DNA from: Mermis nigrescens
Lineage: Eukaryota > Nematoda > Enoplea > Mermithida > Mermithidae
Direction of reading: 5' to 3'
DNA: 64,000 nucleotides
NCBI GenBank assembly: GCA_036768485.1
Contig: JAVLUZ010000271.1
Location: 5,314,309-5,378,308 of the forward strand
Below the pieces are notes generated by a model that made no database searches, was not told the origin of the DNA, and worked only from the letters and a program-made list of their open reading frames with translations. The stretch's first letter is position 1. Every line of letters starts with the position of its first letter. Made by a program: the position numbers and the translations under genes. Shown one piece after another: positions 12,808 through 25,325 of this stretch.

Positions 12808-14268
12808 CCCCTTATCAACGAGAAGGCCAGCGATTGCTCAGGTATGTATACCGTATAGTAAAGACCAATACATAATTATAAATAATAAATAAATGAAAAA
12901 ACATGAATAAGAAGCAATAACCGAATAAAAAGTGACAAAAAAATAGAAGCGGAAATAATTTACTTCAAGAGGCAGAAAATTGAACGAAAATTTCAAAAGG
13001 TAAACAATAATACTCAGCGAATTATTTATTAATATGAAAGAATAAAGAGTCGCTTGTTTGTTATTCGCTTATTCCAAAATTTACAAAACACGCCATTCCG
13101 CGGCGTGATTATATTGAATAGTAAAATCATAAAAAGTGTAAAACGCGAGCGAAATCTAACCAAATTTAATCAACAAAGTAAAAATGTGATTAGTGATAAA
13201 ATGGAACTGAAAGTTAGGAAAAATCAGCGGCGGATCCAGGATTTTTTGACTGAGAGGAATTCTAGATTTTCGTAATAGTGTCCAAAACTGATCAAAAAAT
13301 CTGTCCATTATGCTTAATGTCATCGGTCAACGAGAATCATTCGTGATCCGAGAAAAATTAAAAAAATTTGTCAGTCTTCCACGAAAACGCACGAAATTAG
13401 TGCCAAGTTGGCGCAAAAGCAGCTGAAAGTCCATTGAGAAATCATTGCGAGGATTGAAAAAATCCTCGTTCTGTACTACAAACCTGTCCTTCTGCCGTTA
13501 AAGAAAGTTTTTAGATCGACAAGAAAATGAGTAAGAAGATTTCTATGATTTATTTTTTTAATTTATTTTTTAATTATTTTCTATTTTTCTTCATTTCTAT
13601 GATTTTGGATTTCTATTTTATATATTTCATGATTTCAGCCGGGCGCGGAGAGCCTGAAAAATATCAGAAAAATCGCGATAAAAAATGAATAAATTAATCA
13701 AAAATATGCATTACCTACCCTCTATGGCGCCCAACTAGTTCTTGACGGTAGCAGGGGGCAGGGGCGCCCCCGACCCGCTCTAAATCCGCATACAAAATTA
13801 TCAAAATATTGCAATCGAAATTTCGCATATGCGAAAATGCAACGTCGACTTTCCCAAGATATAGACCATTTTAGTTGGGTCCGCCCTCCCCTGGCGTTAT
13901 CCTGGATATGGGCCTGGTTGCCGATATCATGTTTTATGTAATAGACAAGTATTTTATATCATAACTTTCTTCGATTTGCTAATTAAGCGGGTCCTAATGA
14001 ATAATTGAATAAAAGTTTACATACTGATGCACAAATTTACAAAGTTTAAAAGCTACTACCAAAAATGGCCTGGTCCATAGTTGATCTTGTGAGATTGTGG
14101 AACCTAAGGCAACACAAGGTTTGTATTTCCGGAATAGCATAGAGTTCTGAATATTTAGACAGAATAATATTATACTATTTATGCCATAAATAGTATATAA
14201 TGACTTTTAAACTGGTATATAAGAGATTACATCGGGATTTCAAAGTGCACAACAAATTGAGTAACAAC
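12808..14268. other. Intergenic
   Basis: A MITE-B-like left end without its partner (CGGCGGATCCAGGATTTT, about 13227-13245) is the only recognisable item. The open frame at 13054-13275 runs through that repeat end and is not accepted as a gene. Confidence 0.35.
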
Positions 14269-14507
14269 CATACCTGGACGTGGGGGGCTTGGGGATATGC
14301 ATCCCCCAGAAGGCAAAATACCCAACAATACTCCCCCAGAATTTCATTTTTTAAATTTTTTGGTTTTTTATTATACCAATCAGTAGAGCTCGACGTGATA
14401 CGTTCAAAATGGTGTTTTTTGCCATGACACCATTTTTAAGGCCAAAAATCTTACTTTTAAAAATTTTTGCACTCCGCCAGAACTTTGGAACTGCCCACCC
14501 ACCTATG
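14269..14507. mobile_element. MITE-A copy (239 bp)
   Basis: Starts CATACCTGGACGTGGGG and ends CCCACCTATG, with a perfect 8-bp duplication GTAACAAC (14261-14268, 14508-14515). Confidence 0.92.
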
Positions 14508-15749
14508 GTAACAACTGAGAAACGCAAAGATGAAAAGAAAAATGGCAACTGAAAATGTAGAGAATACAGGTTTCAAAAAATTAATTTTTATTAATTGTAT
14601 TCAATAATACATAATATTACAGGAATACTACTACTACTAAAAGTCTATCTTATCGTAGTTGCGCACTAGTTCAAGGAAGTTGAAAATAAAAACTCAGAAA
14701 AACTCCAGATCAACGTTTTCGATAAGTAAAATTTTTTTTTACAATTTGAACACGGAATGCAACAAAAGGATTTATAACTCAAGTTTGCCTCCTTAGATAT
14801 ACATACGTCCATAATTTACAGTACTTAGTTTGAGGCAGATATATTTTTTTATTAAAGCAACAGTGTATTTCTAGATCAAGTTATAAAACCGACTTGTGAT
14901 TTATGTATGAATTAATACTTTTTGATTGAAAAAATATGGAAATGCGAGATATTAGAATCCACAAGTCCAAAAACGTTCATGTGTCATTGCATTGTATATG
15001 AATATGTCAGCAAACAATGACGTCGATAAAATGAAAAATTTCAAGTTAAAATTAAGTCTGTTTGTAAGAATAATCTACACCAAAATATCAAGAACATTAA
15101 AAGATAGGCGTACACTCAATGTGATTCAAGGTCATCTAAACTATTTGTAATATTTGCATCACCAATGTGCATAGGTGAAAACCTGGTTTTAAGACAACTT
15201 GCTTGGCAACCGTAATGTTAACGGAAACGCTAAATTTATATTCATCAGATTAAGACATTAGAAATAAGTCGTAATATAAATTGATGTTGCAAGCTACCCC
15301 TACTGAAGCTACCCAATTTATTTAGGCAGGCACGTAGAAATAATAAGCAAGAAATTGAGAAAGAAAAGAAATATCATAAAAAAGAAATATTTGGTATAAT
15401 TACCAATTTTGTGAGCAATTAGGCACTGTTAAATACTTGAGAGGCTGTACATAGACCCCCAGGCCCCCGCGCTTGACCAGTAAATATTGAAAATGCGCTG
15501 TAAACCCCAGAAAGCAACGTAGATTATTATGTTTAGACAGTTTTCTCCATGGGCGGATTTGACGGAGGCGGAGGGCCCGCTGCTCCCCCATCGGCCAAAA
15601 ACATTTGGCGATATAAAGAATGGACATTTAATTTGAGACGATTTCGACCGTCAATGATCAAAATTAGTTTCTGAAGCCATTTTTGCTTATAAAATAGCTT
15701 TTGAAACAGTTTGGAAGAGCATTAAACATCTTTTTTATTTAAATTTTTG
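14508..15749. other. Intergenic
   Basis: AT-rich sequence with no gene or paired repeat ends. A GGGCGGATTTGACGG phrase near 15550 resembles a single MITE-B end. Confidence 0.35.
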
Positions 15750-17790
15750 GTATTGATGTTGTACAGCCGGTCAAAAAAATTAGATGTATGGTCAGCTTAA
15801 AGCTAATCCTACTGATTATGAATTTTCTAGTGCAAAAATTTGAATCTAGCCGGCCAGATAGGACGGTCGATGATGTGGTGTGGTCGACCAAATTTTAAAA
15901 ATTTGGTCAGCTTAAAGGACAGTGCAATAGTCATAAACCCTATGCTATAAAAACATAGGTCTAATCGACCAGACGGGTTGGTCGGTGGTCTAAAAAAATT
16001 TTTGGAACTCTGGTCGGCTTGAAGGAATTCTTACTGATCATGAATTTTCTAAATTCAAAAGCTTGAATCTAGTCAGTCAGATAGGACATTCGGTGCTGTA
16101 GGACGGTTGGAAAATTTGGTCGGCTTATAGGGTGTTGTACTAGTCATAAATCGTCTGCTATAAAAACAATGGCTCTAATCGGCCAGATGGGATGGTCGGT
16201 GATGTGGTGTGGTCTAAAAAAATTTTAAAAATCTGGTCGGCTTAAAAGCAATTCTTACTGATCATGAATTTTCTAATTGAAATAATTTCAATTCAACCGG
16301 CCAGATGGGACGGTCGGTGATGTAGTGTGTTCAGTCAAAAAATATTTGAAATCGGGTCGGCTTCTAAGGAATCCACTGCTGATGCATCTTCTATTACAAG
16401 AACTTGATTCTAGTCGGTCAGATAGGATGGTCATTGGGCTGAAAGCGTTTCGTATTGATTATGAATTTTCTAGTGCAAAACTTTGTATCTATTTTGCCAT
16501 ATGGGACGGTCGGTGTTGTGATTGGGTCCATCATACAAAATTTCAAAAATCTGGTCAGCTTAGAAAAATTCCTACTGCTCAAGATCTTCTAATACAAAAA
16601 TTTGAATCTAGCCAGTCAGATAGGACGGTCGGTGATGTGGTATAGTCGGTCAACCAAAGTTCAAAAATCTGGTCGGCTTCAAGGCCATTGTAGTAATCTT
16701 GAACCTTCTTGTATATAAGCATGAGCCTAGTCGGCCAGACTGGATGGTTGGTGATGTGCTGTGGTCTTGAAAATTTTTAAAAATCTAGTCGGTTCAAAGA
16801 AGATTCTCTCTGATCATGAATTTTCTAATTCAGAAATTTTGATTTAGAAGGTCCGATGGCACGGTCGAAGATGTGGTGTGCTTAGTCTAAATTTTTTTTT
16901 CAAAATCTGGTCGGCTCAATGGAATCCCCACTGCTCTTGAATTTTCTGTTACAAAAAATTTGAATCTAGTCGGTCAGATGGTACGGTAGGTGATGTGGTA
17001 TGGTCGGCCAACCAAATTTCAAAATCTGGTTGCCTAGAGGCATTGTACTAGTCATAAACTTGCTATGAAAGCTAGTGTCTAGTCGGCCAGATGGGACAAC
17101 GGTGTTGTGTTGTGGTCAGGTTGGTTAGCCTTAATGGAATCCTGCTGATAAATGAATTTTCTTGTACAAAAATATGAATCTAGTAGGCCAGATTTGAATG
17201 GTCAGTTTTGTGGTAGAGTCTATCGAACAAAATTTTCAAAGTCTGGTCAGCTTAGAGGGATTCCTGCTGCTCATAAATCTTCTCTTACAAAAATTTGACT
17301 TTAGTCGGCCAGATGGGACGGTCGGTGATGTGGTATAGTCGGCCAACCAAATTCTATCAATCTGGTTGGCTTAAAGGCATTGTGCTAGTCATAAACCTGC
17401 TATAAAAACTAAAACTTCAGTCTTGTTGTCGAGATAGGGCAACGTTTTTGTGGTGTGGTCAGGCAGAAAAATTTTTTTCCTAAATCTGGCCGGCTTAAAT
17501 GAATTCCAGCTGTTAATGGGATTTTATCGGACAAAAATATGAATCTAGTCGGCCAGATGGGATGGCAGGTGATATGATAGGGTCAATTGCCCGAAATTCA
17601 AAAAATCTGGTCGGCATAGAAGGATCCCTACTGATCATGAATTTTCTGGAACAAAATTTGAATCTAGTCAGCCAGATGGGATGGTCGGTGATGTGGTAAA
17701 GTCGATAGAACAGAATTTCGAAAATGTGGTCAGCTTAGAGAAATAGCTGGCAACTGCTCATGAATTTTCTGTTATACAAAGTTAAGTCAA
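15750..17790. repeat. Satellite array, about 117-bp units
   Basis: About 17 diverged tandem units. Each contains a version of 'GTCGGCCAGATGGGACGGTCGGTGATGTGG' followed by 'AAAAATCTGGTCGGCTTAAAGG'. The GGTCGGTGATGTGG anchor recurs roughly every 113-122 bp. Two unit types occur in patches, one with ACTAGTCATAAACCTGCTATAAA and one with ACTGATCATGAATTTTCTAA, which suggests a partly dimeric higher-order repeat. Open frames inside it (such as 16325-16645) are by-products. A MITE-A begins about 150 bp after the array ends. Confidence 0.92.
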
Positions 17791-17945
17791 GACCAGAAAT
17801 GCACGTAGGGGATTGGAGTTGACCCTACAGAATAGAAAATTTTGAATTTTCTGAGGAAAATGAGAGGAAATGAAGGTCAAAAATATATGAAAATTAAAAA
17901 TTTTTCTCGCACGTGTTTTATCTTGACCAGAAACTGTGTTATGAT

Positions 17946-18209
17946 CATATGTGGGCAGCACCAAAATTCTGGGGGAGGGGGTGAAAAATTTTCAAAGGTC
18001 AAAAAAAGGGTCTTAAAAGAGGTCGTAGGGCGAAAAAACACAATTTTCGACGTTTCTCATCGAGCTCTATCCAATGGCATCAAAAATCGCTTGAAAAGCG
18101 AAAAAAATTTTCAAAATTTGAATTCTGGGGGGGGGGGTATTTTGATTTCTGGGGGGTATTTCAACTTCTGGGGGTGCATACACCCCCAAACCCCCCACGC
18201 CCATGTGTG
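17946..18209. mobile_element. MITE-A copy (264 bp, reversed)
   Basis: Starts CATATGTGGGCAGCACC and ends CACGCCCATGTGTG, with a perfect 8-bp duplication GTTATGAT (17938-17945, 18210-18217). Confidence 0.93.
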
Positions 18210-19372
18210 GTTATGATGCTGATTTAAATCCCTTCCCCCAAGATCGTTAGAGCTGAGCATCGGCGGTTCTAGACTCTCCAACAAACCCTGTCCACATGCT
18301 TTTCTGATTAGATCCACCTTAGTGCAAAGCAAACAAATCCGTTTTAATGTAAGATAGGATCAACGAAAAATTTGGAACATATGACACCATCGAAAATCCA
18401 CGAGAATTTGAATCATTCTTTAATTTGTCAACTATCTTCGGCAGACAGGGGCTAACCGATTTTCCCTTGCCCTCTCCCTAATGTATTGTGTACAAGGCGT
18501 TCTTTTTCCCTCAGCAGATCAATTCGATAAGCTTGTTACCATCTTCAGCGGACAGATTCTGCGAGGCAGAATTTCCAAAATTTTCGAAGGTCAGTAGAAT
18601 TGACGAGAAATTGAGACACACAAAATCGAATTTTTGACCTTCTGCTCATGCTATATTTATTGACACCAAAAACCACGAAAAATGGAAATTTTCTATAATT
18701 ATAATTTCAAAATGTCGTTTGGATTTTTGCATAGTAGATAGCGTTGGAAAAGTCTGACTGGGGCATTTTTGGATTGAGGCTTCAAATTTTCTTGCCGTTT
18801 TTGGCTTTGCACCCACAAGAAGATAACATGCATAATCTTGATTTTTGGCTGGAGGGGTGGGGGCAAATATCCAAAACTTTAAAAAAGCAAGAATCCAGTA
18901 GAAAATTTTCACGACCAAATACTGTCTAAAATTGTTATGTTTCTCGAAATCGAAGCGTGTAAAATTTTTGTTGATTTTCGCTCAAAACTAAAGGGGCAAT
19001 AAAGGAAGAACTTTCCCAGATTTGTTTTGTTAGAGGCGGTGTGTTTGGAGACATGTAGGACACTACCTACATTTTTTTTACTTCTCTGACATTGCTTAAA
19101 TTACTATTCTGGATGCCTAAATTGCACACGAGTGAAGGCTAATTTTTTTGGATCCCCAAGCGGGGAAGGTAATACTTCCTCTCACTTCTTCCTGTGTGCA
19201 TGTATGACTGAGGAAAATAAAATTCAGAAACGGAAAGCGGAAACGGAAATAAAAAAGAAAGGGTTAAAATTGTAAAGCCATGAACACAATCCAAGCGATG
19301 GATAAGGTCCAAAACGATCCTGGAGTGATGAACCGGGTTCCACATCGAAGGCTCACCATGATGACCCCCCAC
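18210..19372. other. Intergenic
   Basis: No gene is accepted. A phrase like CAGCGGACAGATTCTGCG (near 18557) recurs near 25160 and marks another old repeat. Confidence 0.35.
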
Positions 19373-19618
19373 CATAGGTGGGCAGCCCTAAATTCTAGAG
19401 GTGCAAGATTTTTAACAGGTCGAAAAATGGGCTTTAAAATGGTGGAATGGCGAAAACACACCATTTTTCAACGTTTCCTCATCGAGTACTTCTCATCAAT
19501 TGGCATCGAAAAAATTCGGATATTTTTTTTTTTTCAAAAATTGAATTCTTCCCAGGGGTTATTTTGCCTTTTGGGGGAGGATTGCCTAACTTCCTAAAGC
19601 CCCCCACGCCCACGTGTG
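19373..19618. mobile_element. MITE-A copy (reversed, no duplication seen)
   Basis: Starts CATAGGTGGGCAGCC and ends CACGCCCACGTGTG and has the family core. The flanks (CCCCCCAC against CTCTGATC) do not match, so it is old or rearranged. Confidence 0.78.
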
Positions 19619-20698
19619 CTCTGATCCCCACAGAATCCGGTGTACACCCCTCCCCGAATTGATAGACTCCCAGAATTGACCTTTTGGTGCTATTTTTGGC
19701 AATTTCGCCCCATCAGACCCCTTTCCTGGAATTTGGTCGCTGCCCATACACGATTGCTACTGCGTAATGTGCAAAATGTACATGTACGTACATAGAATAG
19801 TAACTTAAAAATTCTGAGAGACAATTGAAAATTGTGAAAGCGGAATACACTTCCGCTCATTATTGTGCTACTCAGTTAATGGCGTTAAAAAGTATTTTGA
19901 GACCATATCTGGGATAGACTTAGTCTTGAGATATTGTTTTTAGTATGAAAGACGTAGTTTGTTTAAAGGTTGGTCAAGCTTGGACTAAGACTATATATTT
20001 TTCATGGAATTTCACCAACGCTGATGGTGGGTCATTTACATAAAATCCGCACCGTTTTTCAACTACAGCTTCCTTAATAATGTCTCAAATTTTACGAAAA
20101 TTTGACAAAAGACAGACTATTAAATAAATAACAAGGCTAGTTTCCAAATTTTATAAAACAACTTGGTCGAAGACTCTACTACTTCGTTGGGATTCTTCAT
20201 CCAACTCAATCAAGTGATGATCATCCACTATCTCCAGCATTTTTTTCGCTCTCATTTCATGAATGATATCCATGAAAGCCAAGATTGTTATTTGTTACGT
20301 AATACAAGCAGGGTTTGGTTAAAAGTGTAGTCTCTTTCCTACAAACTTTTGTAAAGTCAGAGAGGTTTATACAATTATTTAAATCTGTCTAAAGTTTCAG
20401 TTTTACTTTATTTGATTCCTAAGTGTGCCAGTGGTTATTGACGCTCATGAAGCTAGTCACAATGGTAATTGTCTCGGAATGATTTGTTGTCATTTATTAG
20501 ACTTCCTTAATGCAAGAACGCACTTAGGAAAGATCACGAAATAATGATTAAAAGATGCAGCTGTTTGCCAGATTTTTCTATACATCAGTGTAGGTAATGT
20601 AGATCAGCATGCAAAAGAATGTTAGGAAACACACTTAAATAATTAGTCATCGACCAAACACATTCAAGTGAAGAGGAAAAACGTTTGTTTGAATAAAG
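19619..20698. other. Upstream region of the CX-like gene
   Basis: Mostly featureless. A 40-codon minus-strand open frame at 20151-20273 (starts MDIIHEMRAKKMLEIVDDH) has protein-like composition but has an in-frame stop just upstream and no splice acceptor in view. It may be a gene remnant. Confidence 0.3.
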
Positions 20699-22571
20699 AT
20701 GAGGCATTTTCGGCTCATAGAATTATTGTTCTTGTTTAGTTTTGCAATAAAAGTCTATTTGGTTGATATAAGCAAGGCGAGACATCGATTTTTGAGGTCA
20801 TTGACGTGGCCAGATGATATTTTCAAGAAGAATGCGAGTGAACTTAAAATTTCAGGAAAATTACGTCGATTGAAAGGTTTGGCCGGTATTTCCGACATTG
20901 GATTGCTGAGAGGAGGCCGTGTTAGCGACTATGGAACTCTCTACCACATCGGTCATCATGGCTATACTTTATCCGTATGTTGAAATTTTGGTTTTTATTT
21001 TATATTTATGTACGTATTAAATGATTTTATTTCTATATTTCCAATTTACATTGATTTTTTCTGTTACTTGCTTGTTTATCTATTTCTATTTATTACATTA
21101 GCCTTTATACATATGTGTACAGCTTCTTACTATACCACACGCACATAGCTGAGGGAAAATCTGATACTGGACCATGCACAACATGACTAGTCCGATGAGT
21201 CAGCCGGTCTTGGAGGTTAGTGAATTTCTCAAACCAAAATGACTAAAAAGCTGATTAAAATGTTAAAATAGCGTAAGAACCATCTTAATCTACAGTCTGT
21301 ATTCAATTCTAGCTCTTGAAGAAATTTCTTAATTTTTGTGCATTTTGCGCCTTCATTCTGCCTCATTTTTCCCTGTAATTTTTTACATTTTTTCGGGGTT
21401 AGAGTTTTCTAAGCTACTTCCCTCGTACACGCCTCTGGCCCTGCATCAGTAGAAATCAGTAGGACCATACGTGGGCAGCAAGAAAATTCTGGGGGGGGTG
21501 CAAGATTTTTTTGAAAGGTCGAAAAATGGCCTTAAAAATGATGGTATGGCGATAAAAACACCATTTTTCGACGTTTCTCATCAAACACTATCCATTGGCA
21601 TCAAAAAATTGCGAAAAAAACGAAAAAATTTCCAAAAATTGAATTCTGGGGGGGGGTATTTTGATTTCTGGGGGGGGTATTTTGGTTTCTGGGGGTTGCA
21701 TACCCCCTCAAACCCCCACGCCCAGGTGTGAGTAGGACCCATATTTAATTTTCAAAAGTTTTTGTTTTTCTCATGACGTTTGATGCCCGTGAATAGAGAA
21801 CGATGGGACTTTTTGCCCTACCATCAATTATGCAAAGACCCTATGGCAGCCATAGAATCATAGGTGGGCAGCACCGAAATTCTGGGGAAAGGGTGAAAAA
21901 CTTTTCAAAGGTCAAAAAATGGTCTTAAAAGTGGTCGTAAGGCGAAAAAAAACACCATTTTTCGACGTTTCTCATCAAGCACTATCCAATGGCATCAAAA
22001 AATCGCTTAAAAAAGCAAAAAAAAATTTCAGAATTTGAATTCTAGGGGGGGATATTTCAACTTCTGGAGGGGTGCATACCCCCAAACCCCCCCACCTTCC
22101 CCTACGCCCATGTGTGCATAGAATCATCAAATAATTTAAGCCGTTGGATGCACAGCAACCTAATTCTGAGGTCCGATGAAGCACGAACGCCAAAAGAAGC
22201 GCAACAAAAATTTAATTTTTGGGGTCAATTAATTTTTGTGAGAGTCTTTTAGATTCTCGGGAGAAGGAGATACAGATCCCTATGACAATTTTTGGTCATT
22301 ATATTACACTTTTGCACTATCCAATTACCCTCGAGTGTTTTTGGATAATCAGTAAAAATATAATTGATAAATTCAATTATTTTTATATTCTTAGGGACCC
22401 GATAGGTTGACGTGTACTTTTCTTATAAATAACGCATCTGACTGGGATGTATTTTATGAAGATGGAGTGCCAATTTCCGAGATATTGTTTGATTGTCCTG
22501 TGGACAACACGTGTTGTGACTTGGAATGCTGCCCTCCCGTTGTGCCATGGCGAGTTTTATTGTACGTCTAG
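20699..22571 (+). CDS. Secreted CX-module-like protein, two exons
   Basis: Exon 1 is 20699-20974 (92 codons) and exon 2 is 22395-22571 (58 codons plus stop). The donor is TATCC|GTATGT and the acceptor TTCTTAG|GGA, both phase 0. The N-terminus has a basic start and a hydrophobic core (about residues 5-22, LIELLFLFSFAIKVYLV), consistent with a signal peptide. Exon 2 has six cysteines spaced as one Cys, about 30 residues, one Cys, a few residues, then CC-DLE-CC. This resembles the CX module (six cysteines, probably three disulphides) known from nematode proteins. CX proteins are usually followed by a membrane segment. Here the frame stops 14 residues after the last Cys, and a GTACGT that could be another donor lies right there (22562), so the true 3' end may be further on. 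The 1.4-kb intron contains two MITE-A insertions. The family assignment is moderate, and the function is unknown. Confidence 0.5.
21466..21730. mobile_element. MITE-A copy in the CX-gene intron
   Basis: Starts CATACGTGGGCAGC and ends CCCAGGTGTG, with a perfect 8-bp duplication AGTAGGAC (21458-21465, 21731-21738). It is 265 bp long. Confidence 0.93.
21859..22116. mobile_element. Second MITE-A copy in the CX-gene intron
   Basis: Starts CATAGGTGGGCAGC and ends CCCATGTGTG, with a perfect 8-bp duplication CATAGAAT (21851-21858, 22117-22124). It lies 128 bp from the previous copy in the same orientation with a different duplication, so it is an independent insertion. Confidence 0.93.
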
Positions 22572-23082
22572 TTTATTACAATCTTCAAAAAATTTGGATC
22601 ATTTTTGGCTTATTGTTTAAAAAGCCTAAAAACGAACACTAGGTATTATTGTTCACTTTGTTCACTGTTTGCTTAATTTTAATTGTGTGCTCTAGGAATT
22701 ATAAGTTTCTTTTGCGGCTAGCCTATTCTTTGCCTGATCATTAACCTGTTTTGAAGGAAAATGAGCGCTCTATTTCGCTTCCTATACAGCTAAAGACTTT
22801 TTAGGGGTCAATGTCTTATTATTTTTTCGTCGAAATGCTCTTTCTGAACCAAAGACTACGAGCTAAAAACACCGATTGTTGGCGTTTTTGAGATACTCAT
22901 TGTTTCTTGAACATGCAAACACAAGAAAACGAATAATGAAAGAGGCAAAATTTAGTCAAGAAATTACTATTGAGACGAAGTACTGTAAAAGCGATACTTT
23001 TGGGTAGTCAAATAATCGGTAATTGCTCTATGAACAATCTTTAAGCCTCAAATACGGGCTATATGATACAATGGGTTAGAGC
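22572..23082. other. Downstream of the CX-like gene
   Basis: No further exon could be identified with confidence. A hydrophobic open frame at 23758-24018 (KLLIVLIIQLVFAITILCVL) lies inside a transposon and is not accepted as part of the gene. Confidence 0.3.
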
Positions 23083-24498
23083 TAGGGATCGGACGAGGGT
23101 CTTTTTTTCCCTCGGCCGAGGCCGAGCCGAGAACTTTGAAATCCTTGCCTCGGCCGCGGCCGAGGCCGAGGGCCGAGGGACCGAGGATTTGTAATACATA
23201 TAATATGAGTATATGAGTACAAACAATATAGGACACATATGATCCATGCGATGTGGGTACAGTAGCAATAGGATTGATTAGTGTAATATAGTTCAAAGCT
23301 AACAAGCTATTATTTTAATTTTATTCAAAGGTAGGTATGCACTACATTCCCATGGGGGGTGAGGGGGTATTACCCCACCTCGGGGTACGAGACTTGAATC
23401 ACTGTCAGACGATTTTGAGCTATCAAACATTTTCTGCAATGATTTGGGTACAAAAGCAGCGAAGACATTAAAATTTTTCCGGCGCTTCGCGCTGACTAAT
23501 ACACTTCTGTTTTGTTTACCCATAAAATACCTAGAATGATCTTAAAATGATCTGAAAAGCCAAAATTTTCGATGGATTCTTATATTTTTTACTCTCAAGA
23601 GTGACGAAACTAGTCAGAATGGGATAAAATGTTGTTAAAAATGCAGTTTTTCACATTAAAACATGTTATACAGGATGTTTTAGCCATTTTTCATATTTGA
23701 CCTGCAAAAAAGGCTAGACTCTAAATTTAGTGGGACTTAACCCCTGAACTTTCGACCTTGGGAAACTATGGTATGTATGCCAATGACAAGCACAGAAGTG
23801 ACAAATTGCTAATCGTCTTGATCATTCAGCTCGTTTTCGCTATCACTATTTTGTGTGTTCTACATATCTTTATAATGGCAGAAATTGTATTTCAAGAGGA
23901 AAAATGTCAATTATTTGGCACTTTGCGCCGTTTTGAGATGATTCTTAGTAGAGGTGCACGCGGGTACCCGAGTACCCGGGTAGAAAATAATTTTACTACC
24001 CGGTACCCGATCCCCTAATATAAAGTGGAAAATTAGCACTGCAGTTATGCAATATGTGCTAAGAATTGAATAAGAAACCTAGAAACATATTGCTTCTAAA
24101 GTGCGACTGAATCACAAAGTAAATGTGATTTAATATAATCAACCGTAAAATGTGAAATAAACGCGTCTGTTAATATTTCCTATTGTCACAATATATCGCG
24201 CATACGGTCTAGGCATATTCCATTATTCAGCTCTTTAGTTGCATTGTGTTATTTGTGCCGAATTCTTCGTATTCTTTATTGTAAACAAATTTAAACATGA
24301 AATTATCTGTTAGCGATGCTTTTTTTATAATGCATTCACTTCTGTGACCATTATATAAATTCAAACTGCAACTTTTATTCACATCGTGCGTATTTGAATT
24401 TTCTACCCATGCCCAACTTGGGCTTAAGAAATTAAGTAGGTTTTGCATGCATGGACACGGAAAACGCCCATATAATGTACCTACTCTAATCGGTGATG

Positions 24499-24645
24499 TC
24501 TCAACAGCCCCACCAGTCCCAACAGCCCCACCAATAATCCCAACAGCCCCACCAATCCCAACAGCCCCACCAATCCCAACAGCCCCACCATTCCAACAGC
24601 CCCACCGTCCCAACAGCCCCACCAGTACTCCCAGCAGCCCCATCA
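24499..24645. repeat. 15-18-bp minisatellite, left inverted arm
   Basis: Tandem CAACAGCCCCACCAATCC units begin with TCTCAACAGCCCCACCAGTC. The right arm at 25326-25581 is the same repeat in reverse orientation. The plus strand reads as a TAPPIP repeat and the minus strand as a WWGCWD repeat. Neither is taken as a protein. Confidence 0.88.
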
Positions 24646-25325
24646 TTACTGCAATCGCTATTATACGAGAAATGCGTTTGACGAATGTACTTTTGAAACA
24701 TAGAATTTATACGGGCTCCGTTTAATCAAGATATTTTTTTGACTATTTTTCGACTTCGTATTAACACATCACATAACACATCAAGACTATACAAGAGCAA
24801 GCAGGTTTACATTTTCAGAGTAACTCTACCTGAGAAATTTTTGCGCAATCCGTGATTTTGCCTCATTCGAGTCATTTTGCAAGATTAGATTCCTGCTCAT
24901 TATTGCCTAGTCTAGACTGCCAGAAAAAAAATGAAAAACGTTCAAGTGAAAAAAGGAAAGATAAGCGTTAAAATCAAATGAAAATGAAAACTTTCACGCT
25001 AATCTGCTTTAAAATAGCCAGAAAATGTGGATTAACGTAGTTTTACGCTATTTTAACATTCATTCTAGTTTTGAGGTCATTTTTGGCTCAAAACTCCTTC
25101 TCCAGACCGGTCGTGCTGTGCATCTATGATTATAACATTGGGGCAGTTGGAACAAACATTGGCAGCGGACAAATTCTGCGGGTCTGGTGGGGTAAAGTGA
25201 CCGAAAAACGTGCTTAAAATAGAATTCTGGGGGTCTATCATAATTTGGGGGATTTCCAGAATTTCGGGTTGGGAGGGGGCTAAACTCTAAACATCCCTCC
25301 CCCACGCTTATGTGTGGTTGGGACA

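Noticed and set aside
16325..16645. 106-codon plus-strand frame
   Set aside because: It is wholly inside the satellite array and spans three repeat units.
15750..17790. Tandem array considered as CRISPR-like
   Set aside because: The units are 117 bp with no short direct repeat plus unique spacer structure, and the genome is eukaryotic.
21181..21235. CCGATGAGTCAGCC sequence, possibly a hammerhead ribozyme core
   Set aside because: The GATGAGTC part resembles the conserved CUGAUGAG core, but no matching GAAA strand with the required three stems could be drawn.
23758..24018. Hydrophobic frame (KLLIVLIIQLVFAIT) as a possible membrane exon of the CX-like gene
   Set aside because: It lies inside the 23083-25860 transposon, its right part is the GC-rich end of another element, and no acceptor-donor pair was found.
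24447..24725. Open frame with Pro-rich TAPPIP repeats, and the Trp/Gly-rich frames at 24501-24701 and 25310-25579
   Set aside because: They are translations of a minisatellite within a non-autonomous transposon; both strands are open only because of the repeat unit length.
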